A stretch of 64,000 bases of DNA from positions 6,270,001-6,334,000 of the forward strand of contig NZ_CP130886.1 of NCBI RefSeq assembly GCF_030622045.1. The letters are read 5' to 3'. The translations under genes and the position numbers were made by a program. This DNA is from Planctellipticum variicoloris. Lineage in GTDB: Bacteria; Planctomycetota; Planctomycetia; Planctomycetales; Planctomycetaceae. Every line of letters begins with the position of its first letter. Positions within the stretch are counted from its first letter, which is position 1. Shown one piece after another: positions 51,491 to 59,840 of this stretch. The notes below the pieces were generated by a model. That model searched no databases, was not told the DNA's origin, and saw nothing but the letters and a program-made list of their open reading frames with translations.

Positions 51491-52030
51491 CTATTCCACC
51501 ATCGATTCCAGCACCCGCGCAAACGCCGCATAACTGCCGGCATCGAACAGCACGAACCGGACTCGGAGCGCGGCCTTCGTTTCGACAAGGAACTTCCTGA
51601 CTTCGTCCAGCGAGTGCTCCGCGGCCAGATCGATGGGGAAGCCGTAGATCCCGGTGCTAATGGCCGGAAATGCAATCGACTGGCACTGATGCTCGACGGC
51701 CAGCTCCAGGCACCGCCGATGCGCCGACCGCAGCAGCGTTCCCTCGCCGGCATGCCCCCCCTGCCAGACGGGGCCGACGGCGTGAAAGATCCAGCGCGCC
51801 GCAAGTTCGCCGCCTCCCGTCGCCACGGCGTTCCCGGTCGGACAACCGTCGGGATACTTCTGCTCAATCTCCTCCTCGACCGCCGGACCCGCGGCGCGAT
51901 GAATGGCCCCGCAGACGCCGCCTCCAACCGCCAGATGGGAGTTCGCCGCGTTGACGATGGCGTCAACATTCTGCGTCACCAGATTCCCCTGAGCCAGTTC
52001 CAGCGTTCCGGGACCGAATTGGACCTTAAT
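51491..52030 (-). CDS. Macro-domain (ADP-ribose-binding) protein, probable ATT start
   Basis: A 179-residue macro domain covering the complete fold. ADP-ribose-binding marks are QNVDAIVNAANSHLAVGGGV and AISTGIYGFPIDLAAEHSL, with WIFHAVGPVW between. Such proteins remove ADP-ribose from proteins or hydrolyse O-acetyl-ADP-ribose. No ATG or GTG lies near the natural N-terminus (IKVQFGPGTLELAQGN). ATT at 52030 is in the right place and has GGAG seven bases upstream. The only upstream start in frame is a GTG at 52147 without a ribosome-binding site, which would overlap the divergent hydrolase gene. Confidence 0.82.
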   Translation of the reverse strand: MKVQFGPGTLELAQGNLVTQNVDAIVNAANSHLAVGGGVCGAIHRAAGPAVEEEIEQKYPDGCPTGNAVATGGGELAARWIFHAVGPVWQGGHAGEGTLLRSAHRRCLELAVEHQCQSIAFPAISTGIYGFPIDLAAEHSLDEVRKFLVETKAALRVRFVLFDAGSYAAFARVLESMVE

Positions 52031-52136
52031 GGAGGAACTCCGTCGCCGACTTCTGACGTGGGATGGTCGCCGCAGCGCCCGCTGCCTACGATTGACCGGT
52101 CCTGCCAGAGTACCCCCCCCTGCTGCAAAATGCGAA

Positions 52137-52964
52137 ATGTCCGTCACCGCGACTCAACGAGCTTCCCTTCTTCAGCGGTGGTGGCGCGGCCTCACCACCT
52201 GCCTGACATTCCTCGTCGCCCCGCTCGGTCGACTGCTCGGCGGACGCTGGATTCGCCGAGTCGAACCGGAGCGGCTGGAGCATGGGCTCCTCCTCGTCCT
52301 GCCCGGCATTGAGTCTCAAAGCTTTCTCAATATCTCGATCTTTAACGGCCTGCTTGATTCCGGAATCCCGCACGCCATCGAAATCTTCGACTGGACCACC
52401 GGCTGGAACCCGCTGTTCCTCTATCACCTGCGCGGCTGGCGGCGGAATCGCCGCATGGTGGAGCAACTCGCCCGTCGCATCCAGGACTACCAGCGCGATT
52501 ACCCCGGCCGACCGGTCTGGCTCATCGGACACTCGGGGGGCGGGGCGATCAGCGTCCTGGCGGCAGAGTCGCTGCCGGAGATCGCGGCCATTTCCGGCTT
52601 GATTCTGCTCGGCCCCGCGCTGTCTCCAAGCTACCCATTGAACCTGGCCCTGCAGCGAACACAACACGGCATCTGGAACTTCTATTCACGCGGCGACTGG
52701 CTGTTCCTGGGGTTGGGCACGCTCGTCTGTGGAACGCTCGACGGACGCCACACGCCGGCTGCAGGATTCGTAGGGTTTCGATCGCCCCCTGAAACGCCGG
52801 CCGATCACCCCTCGCTCGTCCAGATTCCCTACGACCTAAGAATGCTCCTGGCGTTCAACGCCGGCGGCCACTTCGGCTGTGCAAACCGGGTCTTTGTCGC
52901 CGAGCATGTCGCTCCGATTCTTCGGCGGTCGCACGGCGTCGAAAAACTTTTCGAAGGTCCGTAA
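52137..52964 (+). CDS. Alpha/beta hydrolase family protein
   Basis: A 275-residue protein starting MSVTATQRASLL. A hydrophobic, possibly membrane-associated N-terminus (LTTCLTFLVAPLGRLLGG) is followed by an alpha/beta-hydrolase core: LLLVLPGIESQSF, then PVWLIGHSGGGAISVLAAES with Ser in GHSGG as probable nucleophile, and a late ...GGHFGCANRVFVAEHV with the likely catalytic His. The Asp is not assigned. It might be a lipase or esterase. It is divergent from the macro-domain gene. Confidence 0.8.
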   Translation: MSVTATQRASLLQRWWRGLTTCLTFLVAPLGRLLGGRWIRRVEPERLEHGLLLVLPGIESQSFLNISIFNGLLDSGIPHAIEIFDWTTGWNPLFLYHLRGWRRNRRMVEQLARRIQDYQRDYPGRPVWLIGHSGGGAISVLAAESLPEIAAISGLILLGPALSPSYPLNLALQRTQHGIWNFYSRGDWLFLGLGTLVCGTLDGRHTPAAGFVGFRSPPETPADHPSLVQIPYDLRMLLAFNAGGHFGCANRVFVAEHVAPILRRSHGVEKLFEGP

Positions 52965-52969
52965 GACGT

Positions 52970-53049
52970 GGGTGGCCGGGGCAGGAGCGTCTTCGCAATG
53001 CCTCGGAGCACTCGAAGACCGGGCCTTCTGTTCGGCCCAGCCGCGGCAC
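52970..53049. repeat. Palindromic intergenic repeat, family R2, copy 4 (imperfect)
   Basis: The left arm GGGTGGCCGGGGC (52970-52982) and GGAGCGTCTTCGCAATGCC match copies 2 and 3. The right arm (CCCAGCCGCGGCACC, near 53035) is degraded. Confidence 0.6.
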
Positions 53050-53369
53050 CTGATTCACGATCCGCGGCGCCCATCGACCGTTTCCCGAACCCGTTTCACG
53101 ATGCTTCGTTCGCGGCTCCGGCGTGGAACTCCGCGTGGAACGGACCGCCCCGACCCGGCGACTGGGGAACTTGAGGAAAAAGCGGTTTCACGGCGATTTT
53201 TTGCGGGTTTGATCTTCTCGACCGACTCTCGCGTTCGCTATACCTCCCGCCGCGTTGAGCGGGAATTCAGCGGCGATCAAACCGGTCTCTCCCCCGGTGC
53301 CAGGCCAGACGCAAGCTCCACATCCCCTCGAATTACTCCCGTCACTGTTCGGTCAATGAAGGGTCGATC

Positions 53370-53750
53370 ATGTTGAAGCGTTCCGCTGTCCTGTTCGCCG
53401 GACTGTCTCTCGTCAGCTCGCTCGCGGGCTGCTGCTGCGGACTCGGTCAGAACCGCTGCAATCCCTGTGGCGGCGCTTACTACGCCCCCAGCACGGGAGG
53501 CTGCTCCCCCTGCCAGCCCAACTACGGCGGGCAACCGATCGGGGCCAGCTTTGGCGCTGACTACAGCGGCATGGCCGCGGTCGAGTCGATGAGCGCGCCG
53601 ACCATCGCCGCCAGCCCGACTCCGATCTACGCATCGGCCGCGGCGCCGACGTATGCCGGACCGACCGTGACCTCAGGTTACGCATCGCCCGGCATGGCCT
53701 ATCCGACCACCGCCTCGGTTCCGCTGCAGTCGCTGCCGACTCACTACTAA
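53370..53750 (+). CDS. Small Cys- and Tyr/Pro-rich lipoprotein
   Basis: A 126-residue protein with a lipoprotein signal ending in the lipobox LAGC. Directly after it are further Cys (GCCCGLGQNRCNPCGGAYY, CSPCQPNYGG). The rest is low-complexity Ala/Ser/Pro/Tyr without predicted fold. AAGGGT five to nine bases before ATG 53370 supports the start. Similar short, Cys-rich surface lipoproteins are common in Planctomycetes; function unknown. Confidence 0.78.
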   Translation: MLKRSAVLFAGLSLVSSLAGCCCGLGQNRCNPCGGAYYAPSTGGCSPCQPNYGGQPIGASFGADYSGMAAVESMSAPTIAASPTPIYASAAAPTYAGPTVTSGYASPGMAYPTTASVPLQSLPTHY

Positions 53751-53936
53751 GCGAACCGGCCGCACGACTAATACGAAGATCATGTCGGGGCCCTGCGGCA
53801 CGATCGGCCGCCGCAGCGACAGCCACGCGGGCGCCTGGCCCGCCACCACTGTCCACGCTCGCAGAATGGAACGTGATGACATAGAATTCCGGTTTCGCCA
53901 GCGGTTGCTGGCGACTCCCGGAGAATTCTGGTCGTC

Positions 53937-54512
53937 ATGGAAATCGTTCAGTATCCGCATCCGGCCCTGCGCTGGAAGTCGAAGCCAGTTCAGGAGATCA
54001 ACGCCGATCTGCGCAAGGTCGTGGCGGAGATGTTCGAGCTGATGTACGCCTCCAAGGGGATCGGCCTCGCCGCCAATCAGGTGGCGCTTCCCTGGCGGCT
54101 GTTTCTCATCAACCTCACGGGCGACCCCGCCGAGAAGGACGAGGAATTCGTCTTTCTCAACCCCGAAATCCTCCGACGCAAGGGGACGGTGGAAGGCGAA
54201 GAAGGTTGCCTGAGCTTTCCAGGGCTCTACGGCCCCGTCCGTCGCGCATCCGACATCGTCGTCGAAGCCTTCGATCTGAGCGGCGAGGCGTTCGAGTTCA
54301 CGCTCGACGACCTCGGCGCCCGCGCCGTCCAGCATGAGGCCGATCACCTCGACGGCGTCCTGTTCATCGACCGCATGATCGACTCCGCCCGCCGCAGCGC
54401 CGATCCGATGATCGCAGACTTCGAATCCCGCTTCCGCAAACTCCAGGCGGAAGGCAAGACGCCGGGCGACGAGGAACTGAAGCGACAGCTCGCAGAGCTG
54501 GAACCGAAGTAA
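53937..54512 (+). CDS. def: Peptide deformylase
   Basis: A 191-residue enzyme that removes the formyl group from the N-terminal methionine of new proteins. All three motifs are present: GIGLAANQ (41-48), EGCLSFP with metal ligand Cys91, and QHEADHLDG with ligands His133/His137 and catalytic Glu134. The C-terminal 40-residue tail (SADPMIADFESRFRKLQAEG and on) is charged and helical, longer than in the E. coli enzyme. GGAG lies 12 bases before ATG 53937. No fmt gene is adjacent. Confidence 0.97.
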   Translation: MEIVQYPHPALRWKSKPVQEINADLRKVVAEMFELMYASKGIGLAANQVALPWRLFLINLTGDPAEKDEEFVFLNPEILRRKGTVEGEEGCLSFPGLYGPVRRASDIVVEAFDLSGEAFEFTLDDLGARAVQHEADHLDGVLFIDRMIDSARRSADPMIADFESRFRKLQAEGKTPGDEELKRQLAELEPK

Positions 54513-54607
54513 TTTCCCGGTTTACGATTCCAAGCTCCGCCTGGTTCGCCCTGGGACATCCAAAGGCGCAGACCTCCCCTGAAACATAACCCGCCAGGCG
54601 TACAGAA

Positions 54608-54641
54608 AAGAGCCCCGCAGGATTGCACCCGCGGGGCTCTT
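54608..54641. terminator. Bidirectional terminator between def and ahcY
   Basis: An 11-bp stem (AAGAGCCCCGC / GCGGGGCTCTT) with a 12-base loop lies between two convergent genes. T-rich sequence follows on both strands. Confidence 0.85.
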
Positions 54642-54667
54642 CAGTTTCACACATGCCCTTCGCCGGC

Positions 54668-55984
<1,317 letters not shown>

Positions 55985-56478
55985 CCGCATATCCTCCAGA
56001 GAAATGATTTCGCAGCCGCCCACCGGCGGGGTCGCACCTGCCTCACACACCTGCGGCGACCGATCAAGATCCGTAGATCTATCAGCCCTAACAGATTACG
56101 GCGTCCGAGGACCTCCCGCAACCAGCAGCCGACGGAGGAGTCTATCCGGTGCGGCGAACCGCACGGGGAGGCCAATGGCGAGCGTGTGGCCGAGTGTTGC
56201 TGCCGTCGGGTCGCTGGCGACCGTGCTGAGAGACAATCCGAAGGTCGCCGCATCAGCCGACCGGCTGGCAGCTTACGTCGTTCAACGTCAAGTTCAGGGG
56301 CGATCTCGGCCGATGGTGGTTGAAAGCGGTCGCAATTGTCATAGACTGATTGAGATGCGTCGACTACAGTCCGCTCCTCGGAGCGAACCAGACAGGTCGC
56401 TGAATGTCTGACCCGATCGAAGGATTCGCCAGGCGTCGAGTCTTTCAAGAGCGGCTTCTCACGAAATCCTGAAAAATC
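55985..56478. other. Divergent intergenic region with hairpins
   Basis: A 494-bp spacer upstream of ahcY. A CCGCC-GGT-GGGCGG-type hairpin lies within 45 bases of the ahcY start. No gene is recognised; minus-strand frames here lack family features. Confidence 0.5.
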
Positions 56479-56706
56479 ATGGGCGATTTTTCGACATACC
56501 TGTTCGCGCAGCCTTCCTTTTCCGAAGGGGTGGGACGCGTGTTGGACTTTGGAGACACGCTGACGGTTTACAATACGTCAGCCTCTCCTGACGAAGCCGA
56601 CGCGATGGCGCTTCGCATGGATTTCGAGGCTGTGGGCGCCGACCTCCGTCTTGCGATTGAAGGAACCGGTTGTGGGGCGAGGCAGCAGCTCCCGACGCCG
56701 CGCTGA
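56479..56706 (+). CDS. Small conserved-looking protein, unknown
   Basis: A 75-residue soluble protein beginning MGDFSTYLFAQPSFSEGVGR, with VLDFGDTLTVYNTSASPDEA and ALRMDFEAVGADLRLAIEG. Short proteins of this pattern occur in planctomycetes and near phage-like genes; no function is known. Its start codon lies between two inverted arms (GAAAAATC / GATTTTTC), and no clear Shine-Dalgarno sequence is present. The 3' end overlaps the DUF2335 gene by 35 bases. Confidence 0.65.
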   Translation: MGDFSTYLFAQPSFSEGVGRVLDFGDTLTVYNTSASPDEADAMALRMDFEAVGADLRLAIEGTGCGARQQLPTPR

Positions 56707-57151
56707 AATCGCTCCGGCTCGACGGGAACCGTCCATTCACGCATCGGAACCCGCTCGCTCCGAGGTTCCCGCGAACATTTCCGTTTCACACGTCTCGCAG
56801 ATGTCCTATCAGGGACCGATTCCTCCGGCCCACATGCTGGAGGAATACGAGGCGGTCGTTCCCGGATCAGCCAAGCAAATCATCGAGATCTTCGTCGAGC
56901 AGGCACGCCATCGCATGCGAATGGAAGCCGGCGTGACCGAAGGAGCGACGAAGCGGGCCTGGTCCGGTTTCTCGCTCGGAGTCATCGGTCTGCTGTCCGG
57001 CGGCATCCTTGTCGCCCTGAATCACGACACTGCCGGTTCGCTTCTCGCTGGCGGTTCGCTGGTCAGCCTGGTTGGCGTGTTCATTTTCGGCACGAACTCC
57101 CAGCGCCGGGAGCGCCTCGAAAAGCACAAGCAGGCTCAACCGAAACGATGA
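56672..57151 (+). CDS. DUF2335 membrane protein
   Basis: A 159-residue protein. The first 45 residues are charged and disordered. The DUF2335 motif SYQGPIPPAHMLEEYEAVVP, then GSAKQIIEIFVEQARHRMRM, follows. Two membrane helices (about residues 100-120 and 125-145: SGFSLGVIGLLSGGILVALN, AGSLLAGGSLVSLVGVFIFG) are followed by a short basic tail. GTG 56672 is chosen because AGGA lies seven bases upstream. Family function is unknown; DUF2335 genes are often in mobile or phage-adjacent regions. Confidence 0.82.
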   Translation: MGRGSSSRRRAEIAPARREPSIHASEPARSEVPANISVSHVSQMSYQGPIPPAHMLEEYEAVVPGSAKQIIEIFVEQARHRMRMEAGVTEGATKRAWSGFSLGVIGLLSGGILVALNHDTAGSLLAGGSLVSLVGVFIFGTNSQRRERLEKHKQAQPKR

Positions 57152-57291
57152 TGCTCGCACTCCCCCTCGCTCGCCGAGATTGACTCCCCTGCGCGACCGC
57201 GCAACGATGCGGGGGCGTCGTGTCGGATTCGCCGCGGCCGGCCGTCTCGACCGGCGGGTCTGAGGTCCTGTCCCCTCCGGAAGAAATCCCC

Positions 57292-57834
57292 ATGTCCATC
57301 GACCCCCAAGCCCTCGCCGACCTGACTCTGAAAATGGACGAAGTCGGCCTGCCCGATCCGGAGGCAGCGGCCCGGGAAGAACTGGAATCGGGCGAACCAA
57401 TCCTGGCGACCCACTCGTTCCTCAAGTGGCTGACCGACGAAATTGTGCCGGCGGGGGATCAGCGCTGGATCGACTGGGCCCTGAAGCATCCCGAGCACAA
57501 CCCGGGGCTGGCCCCGGCCCTGGAAAAACTTCTCGGCGCAGGGGTGGACCGGGACGCGCTGACGACGCTGGTCCGCGTGATGCAGTTCCGCATCTGCGAC
57601 CACGTCTGCTACATGCTCGACCAGGTGGCGATGCCCGGCGAAGTCCCGATCCAGGACTTCGCCGTCTACCACGTGGGAGGGGGAAACTCGCCGACGACGG
57701 ACAAACCGATCGCCCGGCTGGAGGGCCTGCACGAGCTGATCGGAGAATGGGATCCGGAGTCGGAGAGCGAGTCGGAAGAGTCGGGTGACGAGATTGACGA
57801 AAATGATCTGGAGGAGATGGAGGAGGATGAGTGA
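57292..57834 (+). CDS. Acidic soluble protein, unknown
   Basis: A 180-residue protein starting MSIDPQALADLTLKMDEVGL. The middle is helical (THSFLKWLTDEIVPAGDQRW, then EKLLGAGVDRDALTTLVRVM). The last 25 residues are almost all Glu/Asp/Ser (GEWDPESESESEESGDEIDE and on). GGAAG eight bases before ATG 57292 sets the start. There is no recognised family. It is in the same direction as DUF2335 but 140 bp away. Confidence 0.75.
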   Translation: MSIDPQALADLTLKMDEVGLPDPEAAAREELESGEPILATHSFLKWLTDEIVPAGDQRWIDWALKHPEHNPGLAPALEKLLGAGVDRDALTTLVRVMQFRICDHVCYMLDQVAMPGEVPIQDFAVYHVGGGNSPTTDKPIARLEGLHELIGEWDPESESESEESGDEIDENDLEEMEEDE

Positions 57835-57955
57835 CGTCTCTCCGCAATTGAGCGCCTCGGCTGGACTGTTCACAGGCCGGCGGGGCTCTTCGCGATGAAG
57901 GGAACGAGCCGGAATCAATCGCCGGCATCGATTCTGAGACGTTGAGTCTCGGTCT

Positions 57956-58080
57956 TGTCCCCTCGCCCGCATTCTGATGTGGGAGAGGGCCAGGGTGAAG
58001 GTGCCTTCCTCCTCCAGTGAGAGATCCAAAACACCCTCACCCGATCCCTCTCCCAACGAAGACGTCCGGAGAGGGGACCG
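57956..58080. repeat. CCCTCTCCC-type repeats, family R3, copies 2 and 3
   Basis: Two pieces in opposite orientation: GTGGGAGAGGGCCAGGGTGA (57980 region) and ACACCCTCACCCGATCCCTC then CCGGAGAGGGGACC (58032-58080). They can pair with each other and match the copy at 18004. They fill the space before the palindrome-promoter at 58.2 kb. Confidence 0.65.
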
Positions 58081-58219
58081 GAGGCGCGCGCCTCATCCTT
58101 GGCTGGTGATTCAGGTGGCCCCACGAGGCTCGTTGGCCGCTGCCCCCGCGATGCGTTCTCAGCAAACCGACTCCGCCGGCCAGGCTGCGAGTCGTCTGCG
58201 CCCGTTCCTCAAGCGGAAC

Positions 58220-58239
58220 GCCATTTTTCGAAAAATGGC
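58220..58239. promoter_or_regulatory. 20-bp perfect palindrome, probable operator
   Basis: GCCATTTTTC followed by its exact inverse GAAAAATGGC. It ends three bases before the -35 hexamer of the promoter at 58242. The AT-rich core and lack of loop suggest a dimeric-protein binding site rather than a terminator. Confidence 0.65.
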
Positions 58240-58241
58240 CG

Positions 58242-58269
58242 TTGACTTGTGAATGACATCACGTATAGT
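58242..58269 (+). promoter_or_regulatory. Sigma70-like promoter of the ParB-like cassette
   Basis: TTGACT (58242-58247), a 16-base spacer and TATAGT (58264-58269). Transcription would start near 58276, leaving a leader of about 105 bases before the ATG at 58382. It is the best promoter match I found in the window. Confidence 0.65.
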
Positions 58270-58381
58270 CTGTTCGCCAGTGTACTCCTGGCGTCGGCGA
58301 CAGTGCATTGAGCCGATCCGCCGGACGGACCAGTGGGCGGTTCGCTGGTGGATCTGCCGGCGGAACGGTGCGGAGATTTCC

Positions 58382-59014
58382 ATGAGAGATCGAATCAAGG
58401 AATTCCGGCGAGTCCCCGCCCGGGAGCTGCTGGCGAACAAAAAGAACTGGCAGCGGCACCCCGAGCGCCAGCGGGCCGCCTTGCAGGCGATTGTGGCGGA
58501 AGTCGGGTTTGCGTCGGCCGTGGTCGCCTGCGAGACCCCCAGCGGCCTGGTGCTGATCGACGGGCATGCCCGAGTCGAAGGCGCCCAGCCCGACGATCTG
58601 CTGCCGACGCTGGTGCTCGATGTCGATGCGGCCGATGCCGACAAGCTGCTCGCGGCGATGGATGCGATCGCGAAAATGGCCGAGCGGGACGATGTCGCCC
58701 TCGCGGAACTGCTCGAATCCGTGACGTTTGAAGACGCGAATCTCCGCCGGATGGTCGCCGACCTGGATGCACTGCACGCCGGGGAACTGGAAGCTCCCGT
58801 CGAGGGGGAGCTGGAGTGCGAGCTGGCACTCCGGCCGCATGAACACTACGACTACCTGGTCGTGCTGGCGCGGACCACGCGCGAGTGGAACATTCTCTGC
58901 GATCTGCTGCAGATCGGCAGCAGCGTTTTCGACAAGGGGCGCGGCCGGACGAAGATCGGCTTCGGGCGGGCGATTTCCGCGGACAAGGTGATCGAAAGGT
59001 TGCACCGTGAGTGA
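58382..59014 (+). CDS. ParB/Sulfiredoxin-fold nuclease-like protein
   Basis: A 210-residue protein. The N-terminal 85 residues follow the ParB-like pattern: REFRRVPARELLANKKNWQR-type start (residues 7-26 here), HPERQRAALQAIVAEVG, and VLIDGHARVEGAQ with the G-H-x-R motif at 61-64, which binds nucleotide in ParB-fold enzymes. Residues 90-210 have an unknown helical and strand domain (AERDDVALAELLESVTFEDA; ALRPHEHYDYLVVLART). Phage and mobile-element ParB-like proteins of this length are often linked to DNA-modification genes. CGGAGA five bases upstream fixes the start. The stop overlaps the next gene by eight bases. Confidence 0.82.
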   Translation: MRDRIKEFRRVPARELLANKKNWQRHPERQRAALQAIVAEVGFASAVVACETPSGLVLIDGHARVEGAQPDDLLPTLVLDVDAADADKLLAAMDAIAKMAERDDVALAELLESVTFEDANLRRMVADLDALHAGELEAPVEGELECELALRPHEHYDYLVVLARTTREWNILCDLLQIGSSVFDKGRGRTKIGFGRAISADKVIERLHRE

Positions 59015-59789
59015 TTCGCTGAAAGTGATCGTTCCCAGCCGGAGGCGGACGGGCAACATGCGGCGGATCCTCGCCCTCCTGCCCGAGGCGCTGATCTGCG
59101 TCGACGAACGGGAAGTCGCCGACTATCGGCCGCTGGTGCCCGAGCGGCAGTTGATTCCGCATCCGCCGACGGAGAACCTCCCCCAGGTCCGCAACTGGAT
59201 CATCAAAAACATTGACTGCCGGTGCCAGGTGCAGGTCGACGACGACCTGAAGCGGGTGTTGATCTCGGACGGCTTCTCGCAACGGGCCACGAAGGATCCC
59301 GACGAGATCCAGCAGATCCTCGTCAATGCAGCCAATATCTGCGCCGACGTCGGGATCGGCGCCTTCGCGTTCACCCGGCAGGCGAATCCTGCGCTCGCGC
59401 GACCGGATGAAGTTCCCTTCCGCCTGGTCTCGGCGATCTCGGCCACCTTCGGCATTCTCGGCCCGGCCCGCGACCGGCTGTTTGACGAACGGTTCCTCGG
59501 CCGGGACGACTTCGACTGGACCATGCGGACGCTGATCGAGGATCGGATCGTCTTTGTCGACAACCGCGTCTACTTCGACCACGGGCCCACGTTCGCAGGG
59601 CGCGGGGGCAATGTCGGGATCGTCGACCAGCGCGGATTCGACAACGCCTCGCGACTGCTCAAGCAGCTCTACGGCTCCGCGATCGAGTTCTCGGCGGTCC
59701 GTTTCGCGGCGAAGAAGAATGTCTCGGCCAACTCGAAAACGGGCATGGTGCTGCGGGTCGAACGCCGGCAGTCGAGTGTCTATTGCTGA
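59007..59789 (+). CDS. TET-associated-type glycosyltransferase (TAGT)-like protein
   Basis: A 260-residue GT-A-like protein. VIVPSRRRTGNMRRILALLP at the start, CVDEREVADYRPL, HPPTENLPQVRNWIIKNI and the acidic VDDDLKRVL (78-80; metal/sugar-nucleotide site) match the TAGT pattern. TAGTs were described by comparative genomics in phages as glycosyltransferases that modify hydroxymethyl bases in DNA. A later GRDDFDWTMR (165-174) may supply catalytic residues. The gene begins with GTG inside the end of the ParB-like gene, so the two are co-translated. No TET/JBP oxygenase is visible in the window, so the acceptor is unknown. Confidence 0.75.
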   Translation: MSDSLKVIVPSRRRTGNMRRILALLPEALICVDEREVADYRPLVPERQLIPHPPTENLPQVRNWIIKNIDCRCQVQVDDDLKRVLISDGFSQRATKDPDEIQQILVNAANICADVGIGAFAFTRQANPALARPDEVPFRLVSAISATFGILGPARDRLFDERFLGRDDFDWTMRTLIEDRIVFVDNRVYFDHGPTFAGRGGNVGIVDQRGFDNASRLLKQLYGSAIEFSAVRFAAKKNVSANSKTGMVLRVERRQSSVYC

Positions 59790-59840
59790 CAGATGCTGCG
59801 GTCCCGTGCGGGGATCGGGTCACATTCCAGGGAGATTGCG

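Noticed and set aside
51460-51969. N-terminal extension of the gene at 50638-51459
   Set aside because: It overlaps the macro-domain gene on the same strand in another frame and is Arg/Ser/Pro-rich, while ATG 51459 has a good ribosome-binding site.
55985-56060. Known SAH riboswitch (RF00057) before ahcY
   Set aside because: I could not align the usual GAGGAGCGCUGC and CAGGCUCGG blocks in order, so it is not annotated as a riboswitch.
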